From assembly GCA_024227235.1 (NCBI GenBank), contig JAAEKY010000814.1, forward strand, positions 1-48,424: a stretch of 48,424 nucleotides of DNA, read 5' to 3'. The stretch's first letter is position 1, and each line of letters begins with the position of its first letter. The stretch comes from Desulfobacteraceae bacterium (lineage in GTDB: Bacteria > Desulfobacterota > Desulfobacteria > Desulfobacterales > Desulfobacteraceae). A program made the translations under genes and the position numbers. Below the pieces are notes generated by a model. It saw only the letters and a program-made list of their open reading frames with translations, had not been told where the DNA came from and did not search any database. Below are positions 1 through 8,098 of this stretch, piece by piece.

Positions 1-44
1 AAGTTTTGAAAGAATTCATTGAGAAATAGTGAAGATATAACTGC

Positions 45-73
45 TTGACAAATCTGGGATATACATATAGATT
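45..73 (+). promoter_or_regulatory. Candidate sigma-70 promoter of tRNA-Pro
   Basis: A perfect TTGACA hexamer lies at 45-50. Seventeen bases later comes TAGATT (68-73); the overlapping TATAGA at 66-71 would give a 15-base spacer. The tRNA begins at 86, so transcription would start only a few bases upstream of the mature end. The assignment rests on hexamer match and position only. Confidence 0.5.
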
Positions 74-85
74 AGACGCCTGATT

Positions 86-163
<78 letters not shown>

Positions 164-168
164 CCGAT

Positions 169-195
169 ATCAAGCGCTTGATTTTATATTAATTT
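169..195 (+). terminator. Possible terminator after tRNA-Pro
   Basis: A perfect 14-base palindrome, ATCAAGCGCTTGAT (169-182), lies seven bases after the tRNA. It is followed by a T-rich stretch with a run of eight T. The stem is short (5 bp around a GCGC loop), so this is a weak candidate intrinsic terminator. Confidence 0.4.
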
Positions 196-331
196 TTTTT
201 CCTTTCAGCATTTAAAAAATCACCACCCCACTATTTAGCTTGATCTATTTAACTTGATCTATTTATTTGACAATTGTATGATTATTTAATTTAGTTCATA
301 CTTTACATTAACATTTAAGAATTTAAAAAAA

Positions 332-793
332 ATGGTTTTTTTAACTTCATTAATCATTGTAATTATCCTTTATTATCTTCAAGCTGAAGGGCTCATCTTC
401 GTTACGATTGTTGCCGTTGCAGCTGAGCTGATAAATATTTTTATGACACAAACCCTTAGCAGAAGTGTTGAGAAAAAGGCCACCGACAAATTTAAAATAG
501 TAGAGAATCGTTATGCATCCCAAATAGCCGTGTTAGAAAAAATGATAAAAGAACTTGAAGACATTCAGGAAAAATCGGTTAGAAAAATTTTAAAAGCCAA
601 TTTAAAAATAAAAGAATATGAAGAACAGCTGGGAATAATTGATCCAGAAACCAATCAGGATGAAGGCGCTCAAAATGAAGAGGAAAATGCGTCTAACCTA
701 GAGAATAATGCTCCTAACGATGGGAAAAAAGAAAAACCAGAAAAATTTATTGATCTGCCTTCCGGCTCCAACAGAAAAAATTTACCTATATAA
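332..793 (+). CDS. Small membrane protein with coiled coil (unknown function)
   Basis: A 153-residue protein. The first ~40 residues are strongly hydrophobic and can form two short membrane segments or one hairpin. Residues ~45-100 are charged and heptad-like (many K, E, I, L), suggesting a cytoplasmic coiled coil. The last ~50 residues are rich in N, E and K and probably disordered. No Shine-Dalgarno sequence is evident before the ATG; only A-rich sequence precedes it, so the start is uncertain. The gene converges on a lipoprotein gene with an 18-base gap. I do not recognise a family. Confidence 0.7.
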   Translation: MVFLTSLIIVIILYYLQAEGLIFVTIVAVAAELINIFMTQTLSRSVEKKATDKFKIVENRYASQIAVLEKMIKELEDIQEKSVRKILKANLKIKEYEEQLGIIDPETNQDEGAQNEEENASNLENNAPNDGKKEKPEKFIDLPSGSNRKNLPI

Positions 794-811
794 ATTAAAT
801 ATGACACTATG

Positions 812-1180
812 CTATTCTTTGAGGATCTTAATTCTTACAATCTGACCTTTTTTATTCACATAAGCCACCCCTTTTGCAAGGATTCGTTGAGATTGGGAAC
901 CAACGATTTCTACGTCCTCTTCATAAAGAATAATTGATGTAAGTTCTTCTTTATTTGAATTTGAATTGGATTTTGTAATAGGGGTCTTTTTAACAATTCT
1001 TTTTTTTGAAGAATCACTTTTTTTAGGCGTATTTTCAGCCACATCATACCGTGCTTTATTCCTGCCCGCAATTAACTCTGAAACGCCTGAATAGTCGCCT
1101 TTCCCTTTTTCATCCTGGCAGGCTGAAATCAAAAAAAACAAACTCAATAACACATAAATAAAACTTTTCCCTGATCTCAT
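812..1180 (-). CDS. Small predicted lipoprotein
   Basis: The protein starts MRSGKSF, then a hydrophobic stretch ending ISAC, a lipobox with Cys21 as the lipidation site. The mature part is short, Ser/Lys/Asn-rich in the middle, and ends in a compact domain (about residues 80-122) with the pattern of a beta-rich fold (...RILAKGVAYVNKKGQIVRIKILKE). An in-frame ATG exists further upstream (1213), but it would put 11 polar residues before the signal peptide and overlap the STAS gene, so 1180 is preferred. It lies directly downstream of the STAS gene on the same strand, probably co-transcribed. Function unknown. Confidence 0.7.
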   Translation of the reverse strand: MRSGKSFIYVLLSLFFLISACQDEKGKGDYSGVSELIAGRNKARYDVAENTPKKSDSSKKRIVKKTPITKSNSNSNKEELTSIILYEEDVEIVGSQSQRILAKGVAYVNKKGQIVRIKILKE

Positions 1181-1196
1181 TTTTATGATCTCTGGT

Positions 1197-1505
1197 TTAG
1201 CCCATTCCTTCAACAGTGAAACGGCGGTTCAGTCTCATTGTCGTAAAAAGGCCATAAACATCTTTAGCAACATTGATTACTTTTAATTTTCTTTCGGACT
1301 GGTTCAATGTGTTATGAGCAGCGATAATCACACCGATTCCCACTGAATCAACCATTTCCACACCTGCCAGATCAATAACGACTTCGGTTGAAGACTCATT
1401 GATCACTGAAAGTAATTCGCCTTTAAAGTCCTCTGCCATAGAAGCAACAACATCCATGCCTGGTTTAATAATTGTCTGATCACCCTGATTAACTATTTCG
1501 CTCAT
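1197..1505 (-). CDS. STAS-domain anti-anti-sigma factor-like protein
   Basis: A 102-residue single STAS domain of the SpoIIAA/RsbV type. The conserved segment is VDSVGIGV, with Ser54 at the position phosphorylated by partner HPK/RsbW-type kinases in this family. The length matches stand-alone family members. A good ribosome site (GGGAG, 7 bases before ATG) supports the start. Known family members switch a partner anti-sigma factor or similar regulator by binding when unphosphorylated. No cognate serine kinase, PP2C phosphatase or sigma factor is in the window, so the partner is unknown. A lipoprotein gene follows at once. Confidence 0.88.
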   Translation of the reverse strand: MSEIVNQGDQTIIKPGMDVVASMAEDFKGELLSVINESSTEVVIDLAGVEMVDSVGIGVIIAAHNTLNQSERKLKVINVAKDVYGLFTTMRLNRRFTVEGMG

Positions 1506-1717
1506 CTCATTCTCCCGTGGTAAAGATTCAAAGCCCTTGCCATCAATTGATACGTTATCATTAAAAAATCATAAGATCAATAATCGAATTTAAAGCTACT
1601 ATATCAAAAAATAAAAGATGTTCAACCCATATTTTAATTATCCAATCAATCGTTTCCTAATAAATTTGGACTTGAAAAAAAAAGAGAAAACAACTATAGA
1701 TGTATCTTCCGGCTGTG

Positions 1718-1838
1718 CAGGCCGGGTGTGGATTATTCTGATCGGTCGCCTCGTAATAGAAGGCCATGAACCTCGTCAGGTCCGGAAGGAAGCAGCGATA
1801 AGTGATCTCTTCTGTGTCGTGGATCGATCCCGGTCACG
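1718..1838 (+). ncRNA. ffs: Signal recognition particle RNA (small bacterial type, 4.5S)
   Basis: The diagnostic domain IV core GTCAGGTCCGGAAGGAAGCA lies at 1775-1794 and is nearly invariant in bacterial SRP RNA; it binds Ffh. The ends are inferred from base pairing: GGCCGGG near 1720-1726 pairs with CCCGGTC near 1830-1836. The molecule is thus about 115-120 bases, slightly longer than the E. coli RNA. An open reading frame reading through here is spurious. The precise 5' and 3' ends are uncertain by a few bases. Confidence 0.9.
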
Positions 1839-2003
1839 CAATTTTTCATTAACCCTTCTGCCAGCCGGATCTTTTCTTTTCAACTCTGACATTTTTATAT
1901 CTTGACATGCTTTTAAATAGACTTATTTTTCTGCCATCAATATAAATTACATATATTTATAAATTATTTCTAATTAAAGGACGTTATAGGGTAGGAGAAA
2001 AAA

Positions 2004-2588
2004 TTGGTAAAAGATAAAACGAAAACGGTGAATAAAACCAAAACAGAGAATTCTACCAAAAAAAAGGCTAAAAAGGGCAAAACAAAAATCACTTCCGCTA
2101 AAAAGGAAGGTTTAAAAGAGATAAAAGAACAACTTGTTTCTGAGAAAGACCGCGTTTTAAGACTTTCAGCTGAATTTGAAAATTTTAAAAAAAGAAAGCA
2201 ACGGGAATCGGATGAGTTTAAAAAGTTTGCCAATGAAACGGTTTTTAAACAATTTCTGACGGTTGTGGATAACCTTGAAAGAGCCATTGATTCTGTCCAG
2301 GACAACTCAGATGAAGAGGGGTTACTTTCCGGAGTTAAATTGACATACAAAGAGATCAAAAAAATCTTTGAAACATTTAATGTCAAAACAGTGGAGGCTG
2401 AAAATCAGCTGTTTGATCCCAATTTCCACCAGGCCGTCACACAAGAAGAAACCGATGAGTTCCCTGAGAATACGGTCACAAATGTTCTTCAAAAAGGCTA
2501 TCTTCTTCATGACAGACTAATCAGGCCAGCTATGGTTGTTGTTGCAAAGAAATTAGAAAATAAAACTGAAAAAACTAAAGAAAATTAA
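2004..2588 (+). CDS. grpE: GrpE, nucleotide exchange factor for DnaK
   Basis: A 194-residue protein with GrpE layout. It has a Lys-rich disordered N-terminus (1-30), a long helix (~35-85, including RLSAEFENFKKRKQRE) that dimerises, and a C-terminal beta domain with NPNFHQAV-like (DPNFHQAV) and GYLLHDRLIRPAMVVV motifs. GrpE releases ADP from DnaK in the cytoplasm. The start is a TTG preceded by TAGGAG at 7 bases; no ATG is available in frame nearby. dnaK follows after 21 bases, so the two are co-transcribed. No hrcA, dnaJ or CIRCE inverted repeat is seen upstream. Confidence 0.95.
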   Translation: MVKDKTKTVNKTKTENSTKKKAKKGKTKITSAKKEGLKEIKEQLVSEKDRVLRLSAEFENFKKRKQRESDEFKKFANETVFKQFLTVVDNLERAIDSVQDNSDEEGLLSGVKLTYKEIKKIFETFNVKTVEAENQLFDPNFHQAVTQEETDEFPENTVTNVLQKGYLLHDRLIRPAMVVVAKKLENKTEKTKEN

Positions 2589-2609
2589 AGATATTTTGGA
2601 GGGTATGTT

Positions 2610-4535
2610 ATGGGTAAAATTATCGGAATAGATTTAGGAACAACCAATTCATGTGTTGCAGTTATGGAAACAGGCGGGGAAGGTAAAATCATTACCAATT
2701 CAGAAGGGGGAAGAACCACACCATCAATTGTAGCAGTTTCTGAAAATGACGAAAGAATTGTTGGACAAACAGCAAAAAGGCAGGCGGTCACAAACCCTGA
2801 AAACACTGTGTTTGCTGTCAAAAGATTAATCGGAAGAAAATTTGAATCAAAACAAATTCAGGACGACATCCCTATTCTTCCTTATAAAATTGAACCTGCC
2901 TCCAATGGCGATACCAGAATTAATTTAAGGGGGAAACAACACAGCCCAGCTGAAATATCATCCTTTATATTAGCAAATATTAAAAAGACTGCAGAAGATT
3001 ACTTAGGGGAAGAAGTCACAGAAGCCGTTATTACAGTTCCGGCCTATTTTAATGACAGTCAGAGACAAGCTACAAAAGATGCCGGGAAAATCGCAGGCCT
3101 TGAAGTAAAACGAATTATCAATGAACCGACAGCCGCATCCCTGGCCTATGGACTGGATAAAAAAGGTGAGGAGAAAATCGCTGTATTTGATTTAGGTGGT
3201 GGCACATTTGACGTTTCTGTCCTTGAAATCGGTGATGGCGTTTTTGAAGTAAAATCAACATCCGGGGATACCCATTTGGGTGGAGAAGATTTCGATTTAA
3301 GAATCATTGATTACATTGCAGATGAATTTAAAAAAGACCAGGGGATTGATGTCAGAGGTGACAAAATGGCGCTTCAACGTCTGAAAGAAGCGGCTGAAAA
3401 AGCCAAAATGGAGCTTTCGACATCTTCTGAAACCAATATAAACCTGCCGTTTATTACTGCAGATGCATCCGGCCCTAAACATCTTGATGTAAAACTATCA
3501 CGCGCAAAACTTGAATCCCTGGTAGCAGACCTTTTAGACAAACTTGAAAAACCCTGCAAAACTGCTATAAAAGAAGCCAATTTAGGTGCCGGTGGTGTTG
3601 ATGAGGTGGTCCTTGTCGGGGGCATGACCCGTATGCCCGCAGTTCAGGAACGGGTTGAAAAAATATTCGGGAAAAAACCTCATAAAGGCGTGAACCCGGA
3701 TGAAGTCGTTGCCATGGGCGCTGCAGTTCAGGCAGGGGTTCTCCAGGGAGATGTAAATGACGTACTCTTGCTTGATGTTACCCCACTATCACTGGGGATT
3801 GAAACGCTTGGCAGTGTTATGACAAAACTTATTGATAAAAACACCACCATCCCGACTAAAAAGAGTCAGGTATTTTCAACCGCAGCAGATAACCAGCCGG
3901 CTGTTTCCATCCATGTCCTTCAGGGTGAAAGAGAAATGGCAGGAGATAATAAAACCCTTGGACAATTTGAATTATCTGATATCCCACCATCACCAAGAGG
4001 TGTTCCTCAGATTGAAGTTTCCTTTGATATTGATGCCAATGGTATTGTTCATGTCGCCGCAAAAGACAAGGCAACCGGCAAAGAACAATCCATCCGTATC
4101 ACTGCTGCCAGTGGCCTATCAGATGACGAAATTGATAAAATGGTTAAAGATGCTGAAATGCATGCAGAAGAAGACAAACAAAAAAGAGAGCTGGTTGATA
4201 CAAAAAATAGTGCTGAAGCCCTTGTCGATCAGACAGAAAAGACCTTGAAAGAGCATGGAGATAAGGTCGATGAAGAGACAAGGAAAAATATTGAATCTGC
4301 GGTTGAAGCATTAAAACAATCCAAAGATTCTAATAATCTTGATGAAATCAAACAAAAGGTTGAAGCCCTGTCACAGGCATCTCACAAATTAGCTGAAGTT
4401 ATGTACCAGCAAGCCGCACAAGATGGGCAGGCTGCCCCTGGTGCTGATGCGGGTGCTGAAGGTGATGGCGCGGCTCCACAAGAAGATGAAGACGTGGTCG
4501 ATGCTGATTTTGAAGAGGTTAAAAAAGACAAGTAA
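2610..4535 (+). CDS. dnaK: DnaK (Hsp70) chaperone
   Basis: A 641-residue Hsp70 of standard length. The nucleotide-binding domain has [13 protein letters not shown] near the start, a phosphate-2 loop [11 protein letters not shown] (~residue 195) and VGGMTRMP (~337). The substrate-binding domain follows from ~390 ([13 protein letters not shown]). The helical lid ends in an acidic, Ala/Gly-rich tail closing with DADFEEV. It refolds proteins with GrpE, encoded just upstream, and a DnaJ not in this window. The ribosome site GGAGG precedes the ATG by about 7 bases. A strong terminator follows at 4562. Confidence 0.98.
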   Translation: MGKIIGIDLGTTNSCVAVMETGGEGKIITNSEGGRTTPSIVAVSENDERIVGQTAKRQAVTNPENTVFAVKRLIGRKFESKQIQDDIPILPYKIEPASNGDTRINLRGKQHSPAEISSFILANIKKTAEDYLGEEVTEAVITVPAYFNDSQRQATKDAGKIAGLEVKRIINEPTAASLAYGLDKKGEEKIAVFDLGGGTFDVSVLEIGDGVFEVKSTSGDTHLGGEDFDLRIIDYIADEFKKDQGIDVRGDKMALQRLKEAAEKAKMELSTSSETNINLPFITADASGPKHLDVKLSRAKLESLVADLLDKLEKPCKTAIKEANLGAGGVDEVVLVGGMTRMPAVQERVEKIFGKKPHKGVNPDEVVAMGAAVQAGVLQGDVNDVLLLDVTPLSLGIETLGSVMTKLIDKNTTIPTKKSQVFSTAADNQPAVSIHVLQGEREMAGDNKTLGQFELSDIPPSPRGVPQIEVSFDIDANGIVHVAAKDKATGKEQSIRITAASGLSDDEIDKMVKDAEMHAEEDKQKRELVDTKNSAEALVDQTEKTLKEHGDKVDEETRKNIESAVEALKQSKDSNNLDEIKQKVEALSQASHKLAEVMYQQAAQDGQAAPGADAGAEGDGAAPQEDEDVVDADFEEVKKDK

Positions 4536-4561
4536 AAAAGCAGTTAAAACCTGTTGAATAT

Positions 4562-4600
4562 AATCCTGCCGTGTTCTATAGTTGCACGGCAGGATTTTTT
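4562..4600 (+). terminator. Intrinsic terminator of grpE-dnaK
   Basis: Perfect 12-bp inverted repeat AATCCTGCCGTG (4562-4573) / CACGGCAGGATT (4585-4596) with an 11-base loop, followed by a T run. It starts 26 bases after the dnaK stop codon. This is the clearest terminator in the window. Confidence 0.92.
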
Positions 4601-4826
4601 ATTTAGAGCCTGACCAAAAAATTTGAAAATTTTTAAGAGCATATGCTCTTCTACGAACCAAGTACAAGGCGGGCAATAATTTTAACCGAAGGACTCTAAG
4701 AGGAGGGAAGGCTCTCATACATTGAGTATTTCGAGGGTTAAATTTTGTATCCCATCGCAATAATTGGGGCAAAGCGGCGCATGCATATGCTTCCAAATTG
4801 GTGGTTTTCAGTCGGGCACTATTTAA
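4600..4826. repeat. MITE-like intergenic element, family A (copy 1)
   Basis: A non-coding stretch between the dnaK terminator and the acyl-CoA synthetase gene. Its ends are imperfect inverted repeats: left ATTTAGAGCCTGACC, right (reverse complement) AAATAGTGCCCGACTGAAAA. The same ends occur at 18219-18407 and 45101-45267, and one end occurs at 36098. The interior differs from the other copies and holds a small AGAGCATATGCTCT palindrome (near 4637). No coding capacity is convincing. This copy is the most diverged. Confidence 0.6.
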
Positions 4827-4846
4827 TTTAAAGGCTTTTATAACAG

Positions 4847-6436
4847 ATGATTATTACGCAAATTTTAGCAAAAAATGCTTCAATATATAAAGATGAAACC
4901 GCGCTTGTTGAACGAGCCCCTACTCTAAATGAAAAAAAAACGATTACATGGAACCAATTTTATACTGCTTCTAACCAATTGGCCAATTCTTTAAAAGATC
5001 AGGGAATTGAAAAAGGGGATAAGATCGTTCAATTAATGACGAACTGCCTTGAATGGCTTCCCATTTATTTTGGGATTCTCTCTACCGGAGCATGGGCTGT
5101 TCCTTTAAACTTCAGGTTTGAATCCGATAAAATTCTTCTTTGTACAAATACAGCTGAAGCAAAAGTCTTTATTTTTGGGGAAGAATTCATCGACAGAATT
5201 GAAACCATTAAAAATGACATTAAAACTTGTGTTGAATTATGGATTTTTACAGGACCGCAAGAGTTGCGGCCTAAGTGGGCAATTCAATATGAATCATTTA
5301 TAGAGAATGCATCCGGGGAGACCCCACCTCAAGTAAATCTCGATATTGAAGATGATGCCGCACTTTACTTTACCAGTGGCACAACAGGGACCCCAAAAGC
5401 GGTACTCTTAACTCATAGAAATTTAGAGCATGCTTGTGAGGTAGAAAATGCCCATCATAGTCAAACCCATGAAGACATCTTTCTTTGCATCCCTCCCTTG
5501 TATCATACGGGTGCCAAAATGCACTGGATGGGCAGTTTCCTTGTAGGGGGGAAATGTGTTCTTCTAAAAGGCGTAAAACCTCAATGGATAATAGAAGCCG
5601 TCTCTGAAGAGTTGTGTACAATTGTCTGGCTTTTAGTCCCCTGGGCACATGATATCCTTATTGCTATTGAAAACAAAGACATTGACCTTTCTAAATATAT
5701 GCTGTCCCAATGGCGATTGATGCATATCGGGGCACAACCGGTTCCCCCGAGCCTTATTGAAGAGTGGAATACATATTTTCCCGATCAAGACTATGACACC
5801 AACTATGGATTAACTGAATCTACAGGACCTGGATGTGTTCATTTGGGTGTTGAAAATGTGGATAAAATAGGTCCTATCGGTAAACCAGGATTTGACTGGG
5901 AAGCAAAGATAGTGGACAAACAAGGTAATTTGCTTTTTGGTAATGAATCAGGTGAGCTTATCGTCAAAGGTCCCGGGGTAATGAAGGAATATTATAAAAA
6001 TCCAGAAGCAACGGGTGATGCGCTTAAAGACGGGTGGCTTTACACCGGAGACATAGCCAGATATGATATTGACGGATTTATCTGGCTTGTAGACCGTAAA
6101 AAAGACATGATCATCTACGGTGGTGAAAACATTTTTCCTGTCGAAATTGAAAACTTTTTTCAAAAAAATAAAAAGATTAAAGACATTGCTGTTATCGGAA
6201 TCCCTGACGACCGATTAGGAGAAATTCCTGCGGGTATTATCAGTGTCAAACCCGGATGTATTGTATGCGAAAGTGATATCATTGAATTCCAGCAGGAACT
6301 GCCACGATATAAACAATTGAAAAAAATCTTTTTCGGGGATGTCCCAAGAAATCCCACCGGAAAAATTGAAAAACCAAAGTTACGAAGAATTTATGCAAAC
6401 GATAAACGTAAAGATATTAAGAAACTTCTTAGGTAA
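4847..6436 (+). CDS. AMP-forming acyl-CoA synthetase / ligase
   Basis: A 529-residue member of the ANL superfamily. The P-loop motif YFTSGTTGTPK starts at Tyr174. The A5-type motif NYGLTEST is near residue 325, and the A7/A8 region reads YTGDIARYDIDGFIWLVDRKKDMI. The C-terminal catalytic lysine lies in NPTGKIEK (Lys506). The enzyme would activate a carboxylic acid to an acyl-AMP and then an acyl-CoA in the cytoplasm; the substrate cannot be told from sequence. No clear ribosome site is seen before the ATG. The gene lies just after a family-A repeat and 19 bases before the LolA-like gene, likely in one operon with it. Confidence 0.9.
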   Translation: MIITQILAKNASIYKDETALVERAPTLNEKKTITWNQFYTASNQLANSLKDQGIEKGDKIVQLMTNCLEWLPIYFGILSTGAWAVPLNFRFESDKILLCTNTAEAKVFIFGEEFIDRIETIKNDIKTCVELWIFTGPQELRPKWAIQYESFIENASGETPPQVNLDIEDDAALYFTSGTTGTPKAVLLTHRNLEHACEVENAHHSQTHEDIFLCIPPLYHTGAKMHWMGSFLVGGKCVLLKGVKPQWIIEAVSEELCTIVWLLVPWAHDILIAIENKDIDLSKYMLSQWRLMHIGAQPVPPSLIEEWNTYFPDQDYDTNYGLTESTGPGCVHLGVENVDKIGPIGKPGFDWEAKIVDKQGNLLFGNESGELIVKGPGVMKEYYKNPEATGDALKDGWLYTGDIARYDIDGFIWLVDRKKDMIIYGGENIFPVEIENFFQKNKKIKDIAVIGIPDDRLGEIPAGIISVKPGCIVCESDIIEFQQELPRYKQLKKIFFGDVPRNPTGKIEKPKLRRIYANDKRKDIKKLLR

Positions 6437-6455
6437 TCTTCAAAAAGGATACGCA

Positions 6456-7124
6456 TTGAAATATATACTTAATAGATCCAACCTGAAAATAGCTTCCTTC
6501 CTTTTTAGCTGTTGCCTTATTTTTTCTACAAGCTTTGCCGCAGAAAAAAGGTTGAGTAAAGAAAATATTTTAAATGCCATTGAAAAAAAATACTCTGGGA
6601 AAAGTTTTAAGGCCAATTTTACACAAATTTCAAAACTTTCCGCGCTTGATATTACTGAAAAAGCTTTTGGAAAGGCCTTTTTTTCTCATCCCGGAAAAAT
6701 GAAATGGGAATATTTTGAGCCTGAACGCCACGAGATCATCACCAATGGTAAATTATTATGGATTTTTCGACCAGATGAAAAGCAAGTAATGCAAGGTGAT
6801 GCCACTCAATTTTTCAAATCTGGCGGGGGGGGTGCATTTTTATCAGATATTTCTCTAGTTAGAAAAAATTATACAATCAGTATTAAAGAGGTCACTGACA
6901 ATTATGTTGAAATAGACCTTGTTTCCAAAAAAAAGATCCAAGATATTTCCTCGATTGTGATCCGGATATCAAAAAAAACCAGCGAAATAAAACGGGTGGT
7001 TACGTATAATGTTTATGATGATACAACCCTATTTGAATTCAGTGAAATCCAATTTCAAAAAATTGATCCCTCGGTATTTGAGTTCAAACCGCCGGTCGGT
7101 TTAGACATAGTAGAAATGAACTAA
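6456..7124 (+). CDS. lolA: LolA-like outer-membrane lipoprotein carrier
   Basis: A 222-residue secreted protein. The chosen TTG start (6456) has AAAGGA upstream and begins directly at a basic, hydrophobic signal peptide ending TSFAAEK. An upstream ATG at 6339 would overlap the preceding gene by about 100 bases and add 39 unrelated residues. The mature protein has LolA features: FTQISKLS..., FFSHPGKMKWEYFEPERHEI, and W-F-RPDEKQV in the strands of the half-barrel. LolA carries lipoproteins across the periplasm from LolCDE to LolB. LolA homologues in operons with acyl enzymes may instead serve other lipids. The family call is firm; the exact substrate is not. Confidence 0.82.
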   Translation: MKYILNRSNLKIASFLFSCCLIFSTSFAAEKRLSKENILNAIEKKYSGKSFKANFTQISKLSALDITEKAFGKAFFSHPGKMKWEYFEPERHEIITNGKLLWIFRPDEKQVMQGDATQFFKSGGGGAFLSDISLVRKNYTISIKEVTDNYVEIDLVSKKKIQDISSIVIRISKKTSEIKRVVTYNVYDDTTLFEFSEIQFQKIDPSVFEFKPPVGLDIVEMN

Positions 7125-7147
7125 TTTATATTTTAAGGTTACACACA

Positions 7148-8038
7148 ATGAAAGAACGAATAAAACAACTTGTTAAAGAAAAAAACGCCATCATCCTTGC
7201 CCATAATTATCAACCTCCCGAAATTCAGGATATTGCCGACCTGTGTGGAGATTCTCTTGAGTTAAGTATAAAGGCCTCAAAAACAGATGCGGATATCATT
7301 GTATTCTGTGGTGTGCATTTCATGGCAGAAACTGCTGTTATTCTCTGCCCTGAAAAAACAGTTCTTTTGCCCAATTTAGATGCAGGCTGTCCGATGGCAA
7401 ATATGGTTAATCCGATGGCTTTAAATGAGAAGAAAATTCAATTGGGCAACATTCCTGTTATCACTTATGTAAATTCTTCTGCAGCTGTAAAAGCAGCCTC
7501 AGATATTTGCTGCACATCTGCGAATGTAATTGATGTAGTCAATAGCATAGATGCCAAAGAAATTCTGATGACACCCGATAAAAATCTGGCCCAATATGCT
7601 GCAGCCAATACATCAAAAAAAATCCATCTCTGGGACGGGTATTGCCCTTTTCATAATACGTTAACACCAAAGGATGTTATTCAGGCGAAAAAAGATCATC
7701 CTGGCGCACTTTTCATTGCTCACCCAGAATGTCCACCTGATATTCTTAGTCTTTCCGACAGTATCCAATCCACTTCAGGAATGATTAAATTTGCTGGAAA
7801 CTCTGATCATTCTTCTTTTATTCTGGGAACAGAAACAGGATTGCTTTACCCTATTTCAAAGGCCTGCCCGGAAAAAAAATTCTATGCGGCATCCAAAAAA
7901 ATGTATTGCCCCGATATGAAAAAAATAACGCTTGAAAATATAAAGGACAGCCTTGAGAACCTGAACGGAAAAATAATAGTCCCCGAAGAAATTAGAAAAG
8001 ATGCACTAGGGGCTGTTAAAAAAATGATTGATCTTTAA
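7148..8038 (+). CDS. nadA: Quinolinate synthase NadA
   Basis: A 296-residue NadA of the short type known from Thermotoga and archaea. It condenses iminoaspartate with dihydroxyacetone phosphate to quinolinate for NAD synthesis. The three ligands of the [4Fe-4S] cluster are visible: Cys81 in DAGCPMA, Cys166 in GYCPFH and Cys254 in YCPDM. Substrate-binding motifs include LAHNYQ at the N-terminus and HPECPP (His192, Glu194). Neither nadB nor nadC lies beside it. It follows the LolA-like gene after 23 bases. Confidence 0.95.
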   Translation: MKERIKQLVKEKNAIILAHNYQPPEIQDIADLCGDSLELSIKASKTDADIIVFCGVHFMAETAVILCPEKTVLLPNLDAGCPMANMVNPMALNEKKIQLGNIPVITYVNSSAAVKAASDICCTSANVIDVVNSIDAKEILMTPDKNLAQYAAANTSKKIHLWDGYCPFHNTLTPKDVIQAKKDHPGALFIAHPECPPDILSLSDSIQSTSGMIKFAGNSDHSSFILGTETGLLYPISKACPEKKFYAASKKMYCPDMKKITLENIKDSLENLNGKIIVPEEIRKDALGAVKKMIDL

Positions 8039-8098
8039 TTGTATTTATAAGATATTTTATTCTTATATTTTACTTTTTTTTAAGGGAATAAAAATCTT

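Noticed and set aside
1618..1905. 95-codon open frame on the plus strand
   Set aside because: It runs straight through the SRP RNA core, which explains the sequence better; it has no ribosome site.
1506..2003. CIRCE/HrcA operator upstream of grpE
   Set aside because: No TTAGCACTC-N9-GAGTGCTAA or near match is visible between the SRP RNA and grpE.
4599..4796. 65-codon minus-strand open frame after dnaK
   Set aside because: It lies within the MITE-like repeat, with no ribosome site and no protein-like features.
6339..6455. N-terminal extension of the LolA-like protein from an upstream ATG
   Set aside because: It overlaps the acyl-CoA synthetase gene by about 100 bases and hides the signal peptide; the TTG at 6456 has a ribosome site and begins at the signal peptide.
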